A DNA stretch of 64,000 nt from Bin80 sp965203305 (lineage in GTDB: Bacteria; Bacteroidota; Rhodothermia; Rhodothermales; Bin80): assembly GCA_965203305.1 (NCBI GenBank), contig OZ241874.1, positions 1,984,001 through 2,048,000 on the forward strand, read 5' to 3'. Below the pieces are notes generated by a model. It made no database searches and was not told the origin of the DNA. It was given only the letters and a program-made list of their open reading frames with translations. The translations under genes were made by a program, and so were the position numbers. Shown in pieces: positions 17,506 through 26,041 of the stretch (its first letter is position 1; each line of letters begins with the position of its first letter).

Positions 17506-18708
17506 ATGCCTAAATTAGCTCTGAATGATCTGGATCTGCACGGAAAGTGTGTCCTTGTGCGTGTAGATTTTAATGTTCCGTTACACGTATCTGGAGATTC
17601 TGATCGCTACGAAGTTGCTGACGATACCCGCATTCGTGCGGCTTTGCCAACCATCAAAACGATCCTGAAAGCGGGCGGAAAAGCTGTACTTATCAGCCAT
17701 CTGGGCCGCCCGAAAGGGCAACCTGAACAAAGGTACAGCTTAGCTCCGGTCGCGGATCGTCTGGGAGAGATTCTGGGCATGCGTGTACGATTCTCAAGTG
17801 AGACGATTGGCAGCATCATTGAGAAGACTATCCGTACCATGCCAAATGGCAGTCTGATCCTCCTTGAGAATACCCGATTCTTTCCCGGAGAAACGGCAAA
17901 TGATCCGGCCTTTGCTTCGGAACTGGCCAAGCTAGGGGATCTGTTCGTAAATGATGCCTTCGGCACGGCACACCGGGCCCATGCTTCCAATGTGGGGGTT
18001 GCCAGCCACTTCTCGCAAGCTGCGGCAGGATGCCTGCTGGAAGAGGAATTAATACAGCTTGGCAACGCACTTGAGGCTCCGTCCCTTCCTGCTGTTGCAC
18101 TCCTTGGAGGAGCAAAAGTATCCGACAAGATGGGAGTGATCACCAATCTGCTGGGAATCGCAGACCATATCCTGATCGGTGGAGCAATGGCGTACACATT
18201 TCTGAAGGCGAAGGGAATTCCTGTTGGAGACTCACTGGTAGAAGAAGACCGCCTGGATGAGGCAGGCAAAATACTGGACGAAGCTGCTGGAAAACTTCAC
18301 CTGCCCGCTGACCATATTGTCAGCACCTCTCTTGATGCACCGGAAGCATGCGAGACGGTCACTGGAGGAATTGGATCGGGGCTTATGGGACTGGACATTG
18401 GCCCGGCAACCGTTACCGAGTATACGAATTTGGTGCTGGGAGCAAATACCTGCATCTGGAATGGTCCGATGGGAGTGTTTGAGATCCCTGCATATGCCTC
18501 TGGTACAAACGCTATGGCACAGGCTATGGCTTCCGCAACGGGTCAGGGTGCAGTCACGATCATTGGTGGAGGAGATTCCGTCGCAGCGATCAAACAGGCG
18601 AATTTGCATGAGAGAGTGACGCATGTATCCACCGGGGGTGGTGCCATGCTAAAGTTTCTGGAAGGGGCAAATCTTCCTGGACTGGATGCACTGACGGATC
18701 AACCGTAG
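17506..18708 (+). CDS. pgk: Phosphoglycerate kinase
   Basis: Transfers phosphate from 1,3-bisphosphoglycerate to ADP. The 400 residues are full length: RVDFNVPL near the N-terminus, SHLGRPKG, ENTRFFPGET, the hinge region ALLGGAKVSDKMG, WNGPMGVFE, and the C-terminal IIGGGDSVAA and STGGGAML. The gene is co-transcribed with gapA. I see no clear terminator hairpin after the stop codon. Confidence 0.96.
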   Translation: MPKLALNDLDLHGKCVLVRVDFNVPLHVSGDSDRYEVADDTRIRAALPTIKTILKAGGKAVLISHLGRPKGQPEQRYSLAPVADRLGEILGMRVRFSSETIGSIIEKTIRTMPNGSLILLENTRFFPGETANDPAFASELAKLGDLFVNDAFGTAHRAHASNVGVASHFSQAAAGCLLEEELIQLGNALEAPSLPAVALLGGAKVSDKMGVITNLLGIADHILIGGAMAYTFLKAKGIPVGDSLVEEDRLDEAGKILDEAAGKLHLPADHIVSTSLDAPEACETVTGGIGSGLMGLDIGPATVTEYTNLVLGANTCIWNGPMGVFEIPAYASGTNAMAQAMASATGQGAVTIIGGGDSVAAIKQANLHERVTHVSTGGGAMLKFLEGANLPGLDALTDQP

Positions 18709-19099
18709 CCCTGGTTCCGCTCTGCAGCAGACTTTCTCTCCTGTCGTATTTCCGTGTAGTACTTCTCTGATGGAATGGCAACTCATCTGCATGTACATTA
18801 GCGGACGGAGTGAGCTTCATCCGATTCACACAGTGTGCCCCGTCTGAATGGAGCTTTCCGAAGATGAGTTTTCAGTCAGACAGTACAGATATACCCACGA
18901 AGGCAGTGAATCTCCATAAGTCTATTGACTTTGGCTTCATGGATGTCTTGACTTCGACGGTTAATTTGCGCACAGAGGCATTGGAGGGCGATTTTCACGA
19001 AAACTGAACACTACAATTCAGAGATCGAAAAACCCTGTCCGTAACGCACGGAAATACAAGTTTCTACCGAAATGTCAAACCAAAACCGTCGAAGTCACC
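18709..19099. other. Gene-free stretch with IstB scrap and inverted repeat
   Basis: No gene. Around 18924-18950 the sequence TGACTTTGGCTTC followed by TGGATGTCTTG matches the decayed IstB sequence at 22717-22741, so it is a third tiny IS21 scrap. It runs straight into the left arm of the inverted repeat at 18949-19097. Confidence 0.5.
18949..19097. repeat. 149-bp region with perfect 14-bp inverted repeats
   Basis: TGACTTCGACGGTT at 18949-18962 is repeated inverted at 19084-19097, and the right arm ends two bases before the methyltransferase ATG. The outer 30 bp of the right arm recur at 3636-3665. It is probably a small mobile element (MITE), but a regulatory dyad for the downstream gene is an alternative. 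Confidence 0.55.
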
Positions 19100-19951
19100 A
19101 TGAGTGAGCATACATTTGACATCAACGAAATTGGAGCAACCGCCTTTGTAATTGCATCCATCCGGGCCATGGAATCTGAAAAAACGGAGCCACTCTTCCA
19201 TGACCCCTATTCAGGATGGTTTTCCAATGAATGGGCCCAAGAAGCAGCTCGTAAAATGGACGCGGCTTTTCCGCCTGCAACGACCATGATCCGCTTCCGC
19301 ACCTGCTACTTTGATCATATAGTTGAACACGGTATTGCAAACGGAATCAGACAGTTCGTACTGCTTGGTGGAGGCTTTGACATGCGGGCACACCGGTTCA
19401 GAGATTCAAGTGTTAATTTCTTTGAGGTAGACCAAAAAGCTGTCCTGGACTACAAATGTTCTATTTTTGAACGAAACGGATTTTCTCGGCAGCCTTCTGT
19501 CCCGGGCAATTACCTCGAAATTGATGTCCCCGCAGAGCTTGCCAGCCTTGGTCTGAAGCTTGACGCACCTACTTCAATTCTGTGGGAGGGAAACACGATG
19601 TACTTGCTACCTGAGAGTATTATCCGTTTTCTGAACCGGTTGGAAAGCAGGATGCCCGCATTCCAGATTGCCTTCGACTATTTCGCAATGGATCTGCAGA
19701 ACAGAGAATTGAATAGCGGGGAAGACTTAAAAAGAATTGAGGGAGTAGAGAACGCGCTTGGTGTATCTTTCACGGCGGGGTTCCCGGACCTGTCAGTCTT
19801 TGAGAAAGAGACTCCGCTCCAAATTGTCGAATCCAACTCGGTCGTAGATCTTGCCGAGAAGTATGGACAAGGGCATGCGGTAGCAACCTATCCAGAAGAC
19901 TGGCAAAAAACTCTTAGTCTGTATCGTTACTGCGTATTGAAGAGAAACTAG
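19100..19951 (+). CDS. SAM-dependent methyltransferase, LCM/TIGR00027-like
   Basis: A 283-residue class I methyltransferase related to leucine carboxyl methyltransferases. The N-terminus carries the family pattern (TAFVIASIRAMES, then PLFHDPYSGWF). Motif I is FVLLGGGFDMRAHRF, followed by the acidic post-I residues FFEVDQ, and later ILWEGNTMYLLPESI. In many bacteria relatives of this family act in secondary metabolism, but the substrate is unknown here. It stands alone, and its ribosome binding region is replaced by the arm of an inverted repeat. Confidence 0.82.
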   Translation: MSEHTFDINEIGATAFVIASIRAMESEKTEPLFHDPYSGWFSNEWAQEAARKMDAAFPPATTMIRFRTCYFDHIVEHGIANGIRQFVLLGGGFDMRAHRFRDSSVNFFEVDQKAVLDYKCSIFERNGFSRQPSVPGNYLEIDVPAELASLGLKLDAPTSILWEGNTMYLLPESIIRFLNRLESRMPAFQIAFDYFAMDLQNRELNSGEDLKRIEGVENALGVSFTAGFPDLSVFEKETPLQIVESNSVVDLAEKYGQGHAVATYPEDWQKTLSLYRYCVLKRN

Positions 19952-20308
19952 GGAGTGTCTGTAATATCCGACCATCTGGAAGCGAAACCCTGCGAGTATG
20001 AAAAAACCGATAAATGCTGGACATACAATGGCTCTTCAGCGAATGATTTTGAGTGATATGCGTGCTCTGAGAAGAGGGGGAATCAGCCCCTTCTTCGCCC
20101 TTGATTTGATGGTCATCTGGTGTACCATTACCTCTGCGTTTGAAATGACCTTCAACATAGGAAACCAGTCAGTAGAGCCTCTTGCGAAAATCCCGGATGA
20201 TAGAGAAATACTGCTCTGAGATTGCTTAAAGGCGCATCGGGGCAGGTGTACAGATGCTTTTGCAAGAGCCTCAGCATACGTTAAGAGACATGAATCCAAG
20301 AGTACGCC
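19952..20308. other. Gene-free stretch containing a small inverted-repeat element
   Basis: No gene is supported. The element at 20175-20272 takes up its centre, and the rest shows nothing recognisable. Confidence 0.5.
20175..20272. repeat. 98-bp inverted-repeat element (MITE)
   Basis: Ends are GAGCCTCTTGCGAAAA (from 20175) and, read inward on the minus strand from 20272, GAGGCTCTTGCAAAAG, with 13 of the first 15 bases matching. It belongs to the same end family as 3223-3628 and 9200-9300. It is non-coding. I see no target duplication. Confidence 0.6.
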
Positions 20309-20784
20309 TCATTGTCCAAGCACTGCCCTCAGACTGTCCCCACACCTCATCATCCTAATAGTTTCTCTACACTCATGGAATCCGATCCTGTTACGCCTCA
20401 GTTTCTTGAGCTGGTGTTTGTTTCGTTTGCCGCAGACTACAACAGGCTTGAACTGGAATCCTTGTGCTTCGCTTGAAAAGATGAACTTCTCAGCAACAGA
20501 AGCACCTGCCTGAAATTGCTGAATGACCTTACTTGCGTCCAACCTCTACGCTTCAGTTCAATGACCACCCAGCCGCTCATATCCTTACTTTTTCCTCTAG
20601 TAACCAGAAGGTAGTCACAGCGCGTCATGTCTGTTGCCAATGGCGAGCCGGACCTGTCAAAATCAACAACAATACGATCAGATACGCCAGCCATCACCAC
20701 TTTACATCCGTCCTTGTTCAGCCCGCCACTTACCAGACATGCCTCATCAAACCTTTGGCTGATGTCATCCAATGATTCCATCAC
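20309..20784 (-). pseudogene. PD-(D/E)xK-like nuclease partner, frameshifted
   Basis: Two overlapping frames make one protein. The first (from 20784) runs RCDYLLVTRGKSKDMSGWVV then IELKRRG. The second resumes as DASKVIQQFQAGASVAEKF and ends at 20309. The frame changes near 20555. The arrangement of an acidic residue (CDY) followed by a beta strand and I-E-L-K is the PD-(D/E)xK nuclease pattern, and the family call rests on that alone. The start overlaps the stop of the ATPase gene by four bases, so it was the second gene of a two-gene operon. Both genes are disrupted. Confidence 0.5.
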
Positions 20785-22346
20785 GAGTTGTTCTCAATGA
20801 GGCTTGTGATGTCAGCTGAATCGTTGTGCAGAGCATATGCAACATCATCAAAGCCAGAGGAATACAGGTTGGAATCATCAAGGTACACCTCTTTTACAAC
20901 TGTACCCTCAAGGTACTTCTCCGGTTCAAACAGCCATACACCTACTTGACCAGTATCCAGGGCTATCTCGCCGCTACCGTTGTACCGAACTTTGGGATGT
21001 GATCGACGCACTATGTTGGCTAATTCTTCCAGCAACCATTCGCTGTGCGTGGTGACGATTACCCGAACACCGATCTTGATGAGTGCGGCAATTTCACGTA
21101 TGAATTTGACCTGCATTGCCGGATGCAGATGAGATTCTGGTTCTTCCATAATCAAGACATTGCCTGGCTTAATCACATGACGGAGATACAATACCACGGG
21201 TGCGAGCTCCGAAACCATGGAAGACGCGTTTGCCAGCGTGAGATCTTCTTCCCAGCCGCGTGGCCGATACGTGAAATTCGGATAGTTGGCTGGTCGCGTG
21301 ATGCGAATCGCTCCGTCAAGAATATTATCTTCAATGCTTCTGCCAAGATCCTGTTTGCCCTTCCGAATTGGCTCAAATCCAACTAACTGTTCGAGGAAAT
21401 CTGCCAGCACCCCAGAAAGCATTGGCGTGTTAGCGGCAGGGATAATGCCCGCAGCCGATGCGCTCGCAATCAAAGCGTTGACCACCACACTGTGCGCATG
21501 CATGACACCGGTCCGGTCTGCGGGCAGGTAATAGGCGGGCGAGTGCAGGGTGCCAAACAGCGATGGTATCAGTACATTGCCAAGCGATGACAAAAGATCT
21601 TGGATCGCGAACAGGCGATATTCTATATCCTGATCTTTCTGGAAGAGATATAGCATGCGTTCAAGCCACTTTTCTTTCCTTCTGTCCCCGGCTCTGGGGT
21701 CAATCGGAATTGGTATCTTCTCCGGGATCATAGTTTCAAAAGCGGGGATCTCACTGAGCGAAACCGTGTGATTAACAAAATATGGAGGATCCCCGACAGA
21801 TTGCCGCATCACGAGACACGACTCCCTCACCGCCTAGTTCCTGCGAACCAGTCTGTCAATTTCGTCAACCCCGAAGCATCTGACGATTTCATGGGATAAT
21901 GTATCCATCTGTTGACTAAATCCAGAGCGAAGTCTGTCAGCGAATGGAGGGGGCAGGACAATGCTGCCTTGATTTGGCGGTGAAGAATTGATCTCAATAG
22001 CATTTATTGAGCCTGACAGGGTGTTAATTTTCTCTTCGGAGATATCGCCGAACCCCCGCTCCAGTCGGGACCGCCATCCTCCAAAAGAATGTCTCTTACC
22101 AGAGTATGTACCGTCGTTGAAAAAACGATGTAACGCATAGATCAGGATCGCCAGATAGGACTTCCCCGTATTGCTGGCCCCCACGAACACCATGAGTGGC
22201 CTCAGATCAACTTCTGCCTTGGCAATTGGTCCGAAATCCGTCACCTCAAGTTTCAGGTCTTTCTTTTCAGTCCGCTCATCAGTCTTTTTGTATTGGGCTG
22301 TCGCAGGCATGACATTAAGGTTGTTTCGGACCGTCGTTCGTGACAT
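20781..22346 (-). pseudogene. ABC-type (AAA_15/OLD-like) ATPase interrupted by one amber codon
   Basis: Read through, this is one protein of about 520 residues. The N-terminus has LKLEVTDFGPIAKAEVDLRP and Walker A GASNTGKS. The second half has the ABC-like VLIMEEPESHLHPAMQ (Walker B) and VIVTTHSEWLLEEL (H-loop). A single TAG at 21834-21836 divides it, with the same frame continuing directly after (AAC TAG GCG GTG). ATPases of this class drive many anti-phage modules with a nuclease partner, and a nuclease-like gene follows here. Loss by one nonsense change implies recent inactivation, unless the amber is read through. Confidence 0.7.
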
Positions 22347-22713
22347 GTCGCAATTTACTGTTTTGTACTTGCTTCAAGGCAGAGCCTGCAGATCAGGAAA
22401 TTGATTCGTACTCCGAATCCGTTGAACTACTTGCAGAACTTTTCCTGCACCCCATACACAGCGTCTGTAAGCACCTTCCAGTCAGCAATTTCTTTGCATT
22501 TGTAAGTTCTGCAGTAGGCTCTTTTCGTACTGATGTTGCACTCGTAAGGTGGCTGCCTGATTCATCAGAGAAAGTTTTTTGTATAGAGATTCCCCCGACA
22601 GACAGTGCAATGAGCAGATGCTTGCAAGAAACATCCACAACTTGTATGATGTCCCATGCTCATTCTTACAGAAGGTGCGTTCAGCAGGGAAGAATCTTTC
22701 AACATCCTGACTT
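22347..22713. other. Gene-free stretch
   Basis: I see no gene, RNA or clear repeat. It separates the broken ATPase from the IS21 remnant. Confidence 0.4.
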
Positions 22714-22890
22714 TGGCTTCCTGGATGTCTTGTCAGCAATGAACACAGAATCCAATTAACCGGAGAGTCCATGCGCAAGGTCAAAGGAGAACAAGAATTA
22801 CAGACCCAAGTGTCCGAATCATGAAGACCATTGAAAACATACCGAACAGATGGCCAAATAAGATTGGATTCACCGGCCCAATTGATTGAA
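22714..22890 (+). mobile_element. Second IS21-family end (IstB tail remnant)
   Basis: On the plus strand this is the decayed end of istB. The TLADAILDRLV region has lost about 6 nt and another single base, then LTGESMRKVKGEQELQTQ reads correctly to its stop near 22823. The following 65 bp match 5614-5690 inverted and end at the same AATAGGCA (reverse of TGCCTATT). As at 5.6 kb, only this end survives, and again it lies close to an ATPase element (150 bp from its left end). Confidence 0.7.
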
Positions 22891-23029
22891 ATAGGCACTT
22901 CCGAAACCATCCCGATTCAGGGAGTATCTGACTTGTGTCTGGCAGCATCTCGGGGTTACAGACTGAGAAGTCAGGAGTAAGGCTGGAACACTGTAAACCG
23001 CAAGGATGGGGGCCATTTCCACTCACCGT

Positions 23030-23037
23030 AAAGATTT
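23030..23037. repeat. 8-bp direct repeat, left flank of the ATPase array (target duplication)
   Basis: AAAGATTT lies immediately before GGAAATTATCCAGC. The identical octamer follows the right end at 26372-26379. This is the expected footprint of one insertion event of the whole 3.3-kb unit. Confidence 0.7.
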
Positions 23038-23041
23038 GGAA

Positions 23042-23061
23042 ATTATCCAGCAAAATCCGCA
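23042..23061 (+). repeat. Left inverted repeat, unit C
   Basis: ATTATCCAGCAAAATCCGCA, followed at 23072-23089 by the stop-codon hairpin (GAGAGA, loop GTGTTA, TCTCTC). The original ATPase stop codon (23081-23083) lies in the loop. Confidence 0.75.
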
Positions 23062-23212
23062 TGAAGGCAGGGAGAGAGTGTTATCTCTCTATCCCCGTAT
23101 CTGCGTCCCGATCACTGTCGGAAGGGTCTCTGCCCTGTGGAGGTTCCTGACCAGGATTGCCTTTTCCCTCCCCTTTTTCTGGGGAGGGACTGTCTGGAGT
23201 ATGGTTTTCCGG

Positions 23213-24415
23213 CTACTCCTCGGGATCCGCCTCGGGTAACTGTCTCGGCTCCCCCTGATCCTTGGACTCCGGATGTTGCTCCGAAATCTCTTTCGGGGGA
23301 AAATTCCTTACAATGAAATTTCGCAAAGACGGGATCGGAACGGAATAACATCGTAGTTTCTTATTAAGGTAAAAGACTCCCTTGCGTACCGCCCGCCAGA
23401 AGATTTCTTCCCCTTTCCCCATCCCATACTCTCTGTCCAGCTGTTCTATAACATCTTCCTGCTCTACAATGCCCTCCTTAGAACTTGCTGCCAGGATTCT
23501 GGCAAGGCTTCGGCACTCTTTTGCAGTGAAGTCACTCAAACGACCTTCATAGTATTCTCTGCGGTTTTTCCTCCCCTGTTCCAGGACAGACAGAAGCTCT
23601 CCCCTGGTCATCTCCCCATCGTTTTCCTTGAGATGGGCCGCAGCTGGGACCGTGTATGCGATAATGTGCTGGGGCCACCGGTAGGTCTCTTTGGCAATCG
23701 CATCCACCCAATCCGTCGTGTCTCCCTTCGCCTTCCCCTCTTCTTTGAGCCACTCTCTGATCACCGTCCACTCTTCCTCTTCTTCCAGTGGATCCAGGTT
23801 CGTGATGGATCCTAAGGAGGCACGATAGATTCCCAGACTGTTCAATGCCCTGTCTGTCGTGCCCAATCCGCCAGCTAACAGGATGACAGGCTTCCCCAGC
23901 CCGCTGTTATGAATCCGCTTCAGGAGATCTCGGACATCGTCTTTGTATCCTCCGGTTATCCTGCTGTCTTCGCCCAAATGCTGGGCCTCGTCAAGAATAA
24001 GCAGAAGGGGGGTGTCACCTATCTTGAGTATGTCTTGTGGGGTGCGGGGGTGGTGATCAACCGTGATTTTTGCTTTGCCCTTCGCAACCAGAAATTTCGT
24101 TATCCCTGCTTCACCTTCCCCGCCTGTAACCCTGATTTCGGGGCCGATCTCAAGTGTTTTCCGCAACTTGTCTGGATCCCACAGATCTCTCGGGTCAATC
24201 TCTGCCACTTCCCACTCCTGCTCCTCTGCTATATCCCAGCATTTTGCCAGCAGAGCGGTTTTCCCCACGCCAGGAGGCCCCTGTACCAAAAATATAGTTC
24301 CGCCTTTGGATTCGCTGAACTCCTCAAGTGCCTCCCGGAACTTCGAGAGGATCGTTTCGCGTCCGCGAAAGTGTTTAGCTGCTCCTCTGTCTCGAAAGCC
24401 TTTAATCTTGCTCAT
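23213..24415 (-). CDS. AAA+ ATPase of the TIR-element family (copy C), tail shortened by a nonsense codon
   Basis: A 400-residue AAA+ ATPase. Walker A is GPPGVGKT (46-53), Walker B is LLLILDEAQ (137-145), a sensor-like strand is VILLAGGLGTT, and the C-terminus looks like a winged helix (GVFYLNKKLRCYSVPIPSLR). The first 265 residues are nearly identical to copy D. About residues 270-365 are strongly diverged, and then the tail ESKDQGEPRQLPEADPE is identical again. It ends at TAG (EE, stop) where D reads EKEPENH. The downstream DNA still encodes the rest of the tail to GIER, so a single base change truncated it. The ATPase and winged-helix parts are complete, so it may still work. Confidence 0.8.
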   Translation of the reverse strand: MSKIKGFRDRGAAKHFRGRETILSKFREALEEFSESKGGTIFLVQGPPGVGKTALLAKCWDIAEEQEWEVAEIDPRDLWDPDKLRKTLEIGPEIRVTGGEGEAGITKFLVAKGKAKITVDHHPRTPQDILKIGDTPLLLILDEAQHLGEDSRITGGYKDDVRDLLKRIHNSGLGKPVILLAGGLGTTDRALNSLGIYRASLGSITNLDPLEEEEEWTVIREWLKEEGKAKGDTTDWVDAIAKETYRWPQHIIAYTVPAAAHLKENDGEMTRGELLSVLEQGRKNRREYYEGRLSDFTAKECRSLARILAASSKEGIVEQEDVIEQLDREYGMGKGEEIFWRAVRKGVFYLNKKLRCYSVPIPSLRNFIVRNFPPKEISEQHPESKDQGEPRQLPEADPEE

Positions 24416-24543
24416 CGTTTCTTCTGGAAGTGGTTTGTCCTAGTCGGGAAGTTTTGTACAGAACATGGTGAGGACAGGATAGCGTTGGCAGAACCTTTGG
24501 GCTTGGACACCCAGACACTGCTTCAGGTTCCCTCTATTAGGAA

Positions 24544-24563
24544 ATTATCCAGCAAAATCTGCA
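24544..24563 (+). repeat. Left inverted repeat, unit D, at the C/D junction
   Basis: ATTATCCAGCAAAATCTGCA follows directly on the 5' leader of unit C. The leader's right end, present in element B, is absent, so the junction is leader-to-left-end. The stop-codon hairpin is at 24574-24591. Confidence 0.7.
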
Positions 24564-24582
24564 TGAAGGCAGGGAGAGAGTA

Positions 24583-25914
24583 TTATCTCTCTATCCCCGT
24601 GTCTGCGTCCAGATCACTGTCGGAAGGTTCTCTGCCCTGTGGAGATTCCTGACCAGGATTGCCTTTCCCCTCCCCTTTTTCAGGGGAGGGACTGTCTGGA
24701 GTATGGTTTTCCGGCTCCTTCTCGGGATCCGCCTCGGGTAACTGTCTCGGCTCCCCCTGATCCTTGGACTCCGGTTGTTGCTCCTGAATCTCTTTCGGAA
24801 GATAATTTTCTAACAGCCAGTCCCGCATGGACGGGATCGGGACAGAGTAGTTCCCTTCCTCATCGTAGTAAAACACCCCCTTCTTCACGGACAGAAAAAA
24901 TAGCTCCTTTGCTTTCTCCTCCCCATACTCTCTTGTGAGATGCGCAAGAATCTCTGTCTTTGTTAGCCTCCCGTCTTTGGGAACACCTCCTATGATCTGA
25001 GCAAAACTGGTTCTTTCTTCAGAAACAAATTCCGACATCCGCCCTACATAGTATTCTCTGCGGTGTTTACGCCCCTGTTCCAAGACAGACAGCAACCCCT
25101 CCTCTGTCATCTCCCCGCCGTCTTCTCTGAGATGGGCTGCGGCTGGCACCGTGTATGCGATAATGTGCTGGGGCCACCTGTAAGTCTCTCTGGCAATCGC
25201 ATCCACCCAATCCGTCGTGTCTCCCTTCGCCTCCCCCTCTTCTCTGAGCCACTCTCTGATCACCGTCCGCTCCTCCTCTTCTTCCAGTGGATCCAAGTTC
25301 GTGATGGATCCGAAGGAAGAGCGAGAGACCCCCAGACTGTTCAATGCTCTGTCTGTCGTGCCCAATCCACCAGCTAACAGGATGACAGGCTTCCCCAGCC
25401 CGCTGTTATGAATCCGCTTCAGGAGATCTCGGACATCGTCTTTGTACCCTCCCGTTATCCTGCTGTCTTCGCCCAAATGCTGGGCCTCGTCAAGAATCAA
25501 CAGAAGGGGGGTGTCGCCTATCTTGAGTATGTCTTGTGGGGTGCGGGGGTGGTGATCAACCGTGATTTTTGCCTTGCCCTTCGCAACCAAAAATTTCGTT
25601 ATCCCTGCTTCCCCTTCCCCGCCTGTAACCCTGATTTCGGGGCCGATCTCAAGTGTTTTCCGCAACTTGTCTGGATCCCACAGATCTCTCGGGTCAATCT
25701 CTGCCACTTCCCACTCCTGCTCCTCTGCTATATCCCAGCATTTTGCCAGCAGAGCGGTTTTCCCCACGCCAGGAGGCCCCTGTACCAAAAATATAGTTCC
25801 GCCTTTGGATTCGCTGAACTCCCCAAGTGCCTCCCGGAACTTCGAGAGGATCGCTTCGCGTCCGCGAAAGTGTTTCGCCGCTCCTCTGTCTCGAAAGCCT
25901 TTAATCTTGCTCAT
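24583..25914 (-). CDS. AAA+ ATPase of the TIR-element family (copy D), full-length tail
   Basis: A 443-residue AAA+ ATPase, the most complete copy. I start it at ATG 25914 (MSKIKGFRDRGAAKHFRGRE) because this matches copy C and the conserved N-terminus of copy A. An in-frame ATG at 26016 lies in the conserved leader and has no equivalent in the others. Walker A is at 46-53 and Walker B at 137-145. The winged-helix-like region (about 300-375) ends in NYSVPIPSMRDWLLENY. The low-complexity tail rich in Pro, Glu and Ser ends DLDADTGIER, whose stop codon sits in the hairpin loop. About 150 bp of leader are shared with B and C and probably contain the promoter. Confidence 0.85.
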   Translation of the reverse strand: MSKIKGFRDRGAAKHFRGREAILSKFREALGEFSESKGGTIFLVQGPPGVGKTALLAKCWDIAEEQEWEVAEIDPRDLWDPDKLRKTLEIGPEIRVTGGEGEAGITKFLVAKGKAKITVDHHPRTPQDILKIGDTPLLLILDEAQHLGEDSRITGGYKDDVRDLLKRIHNSGLGKPVILLAGGLGTTDRALNSLGVSRSSFGSITNLDPLEEEEERTVIREWLREEGEAKGDTTDWVDAIARETYRWPQHIIAYTVPAAAHLREDGGEMTEEGLLSVLEQGRKHRREYYVGRMSEFVSEERTSFAQIIGGVPKDGRLTKTEILAHLTREYGEEKAKELFFLSVKKGVFYYDEEGNYSVPIPSMRDWLLENYLPKEIQEQQPESKDQGEPRQLPEADPEKEPENHTPDSPSPEKGEGKGNPGQESPQGREPSDSDLDADTGIER

Positions 25915-26041
25915 CGTTTCTTCCAGAAGTGGTTTGTCCTGGTCGGGAAGTTTGTACGGAACATGGTGAGGACAGAAGAGCACTGGCAGAAATCTTAGGG
26001 TTGGACACCCAGACACTGCTTCAGGTTCCCCCTATCAGGAA

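Noticed and set aside
25915..26016. N-terminal extension of ATPase copy D
   Set aside because: The extra 34 codons lie in the conserved leader, are not open in copies B and C, and the shared N-terminus begins at 25914.
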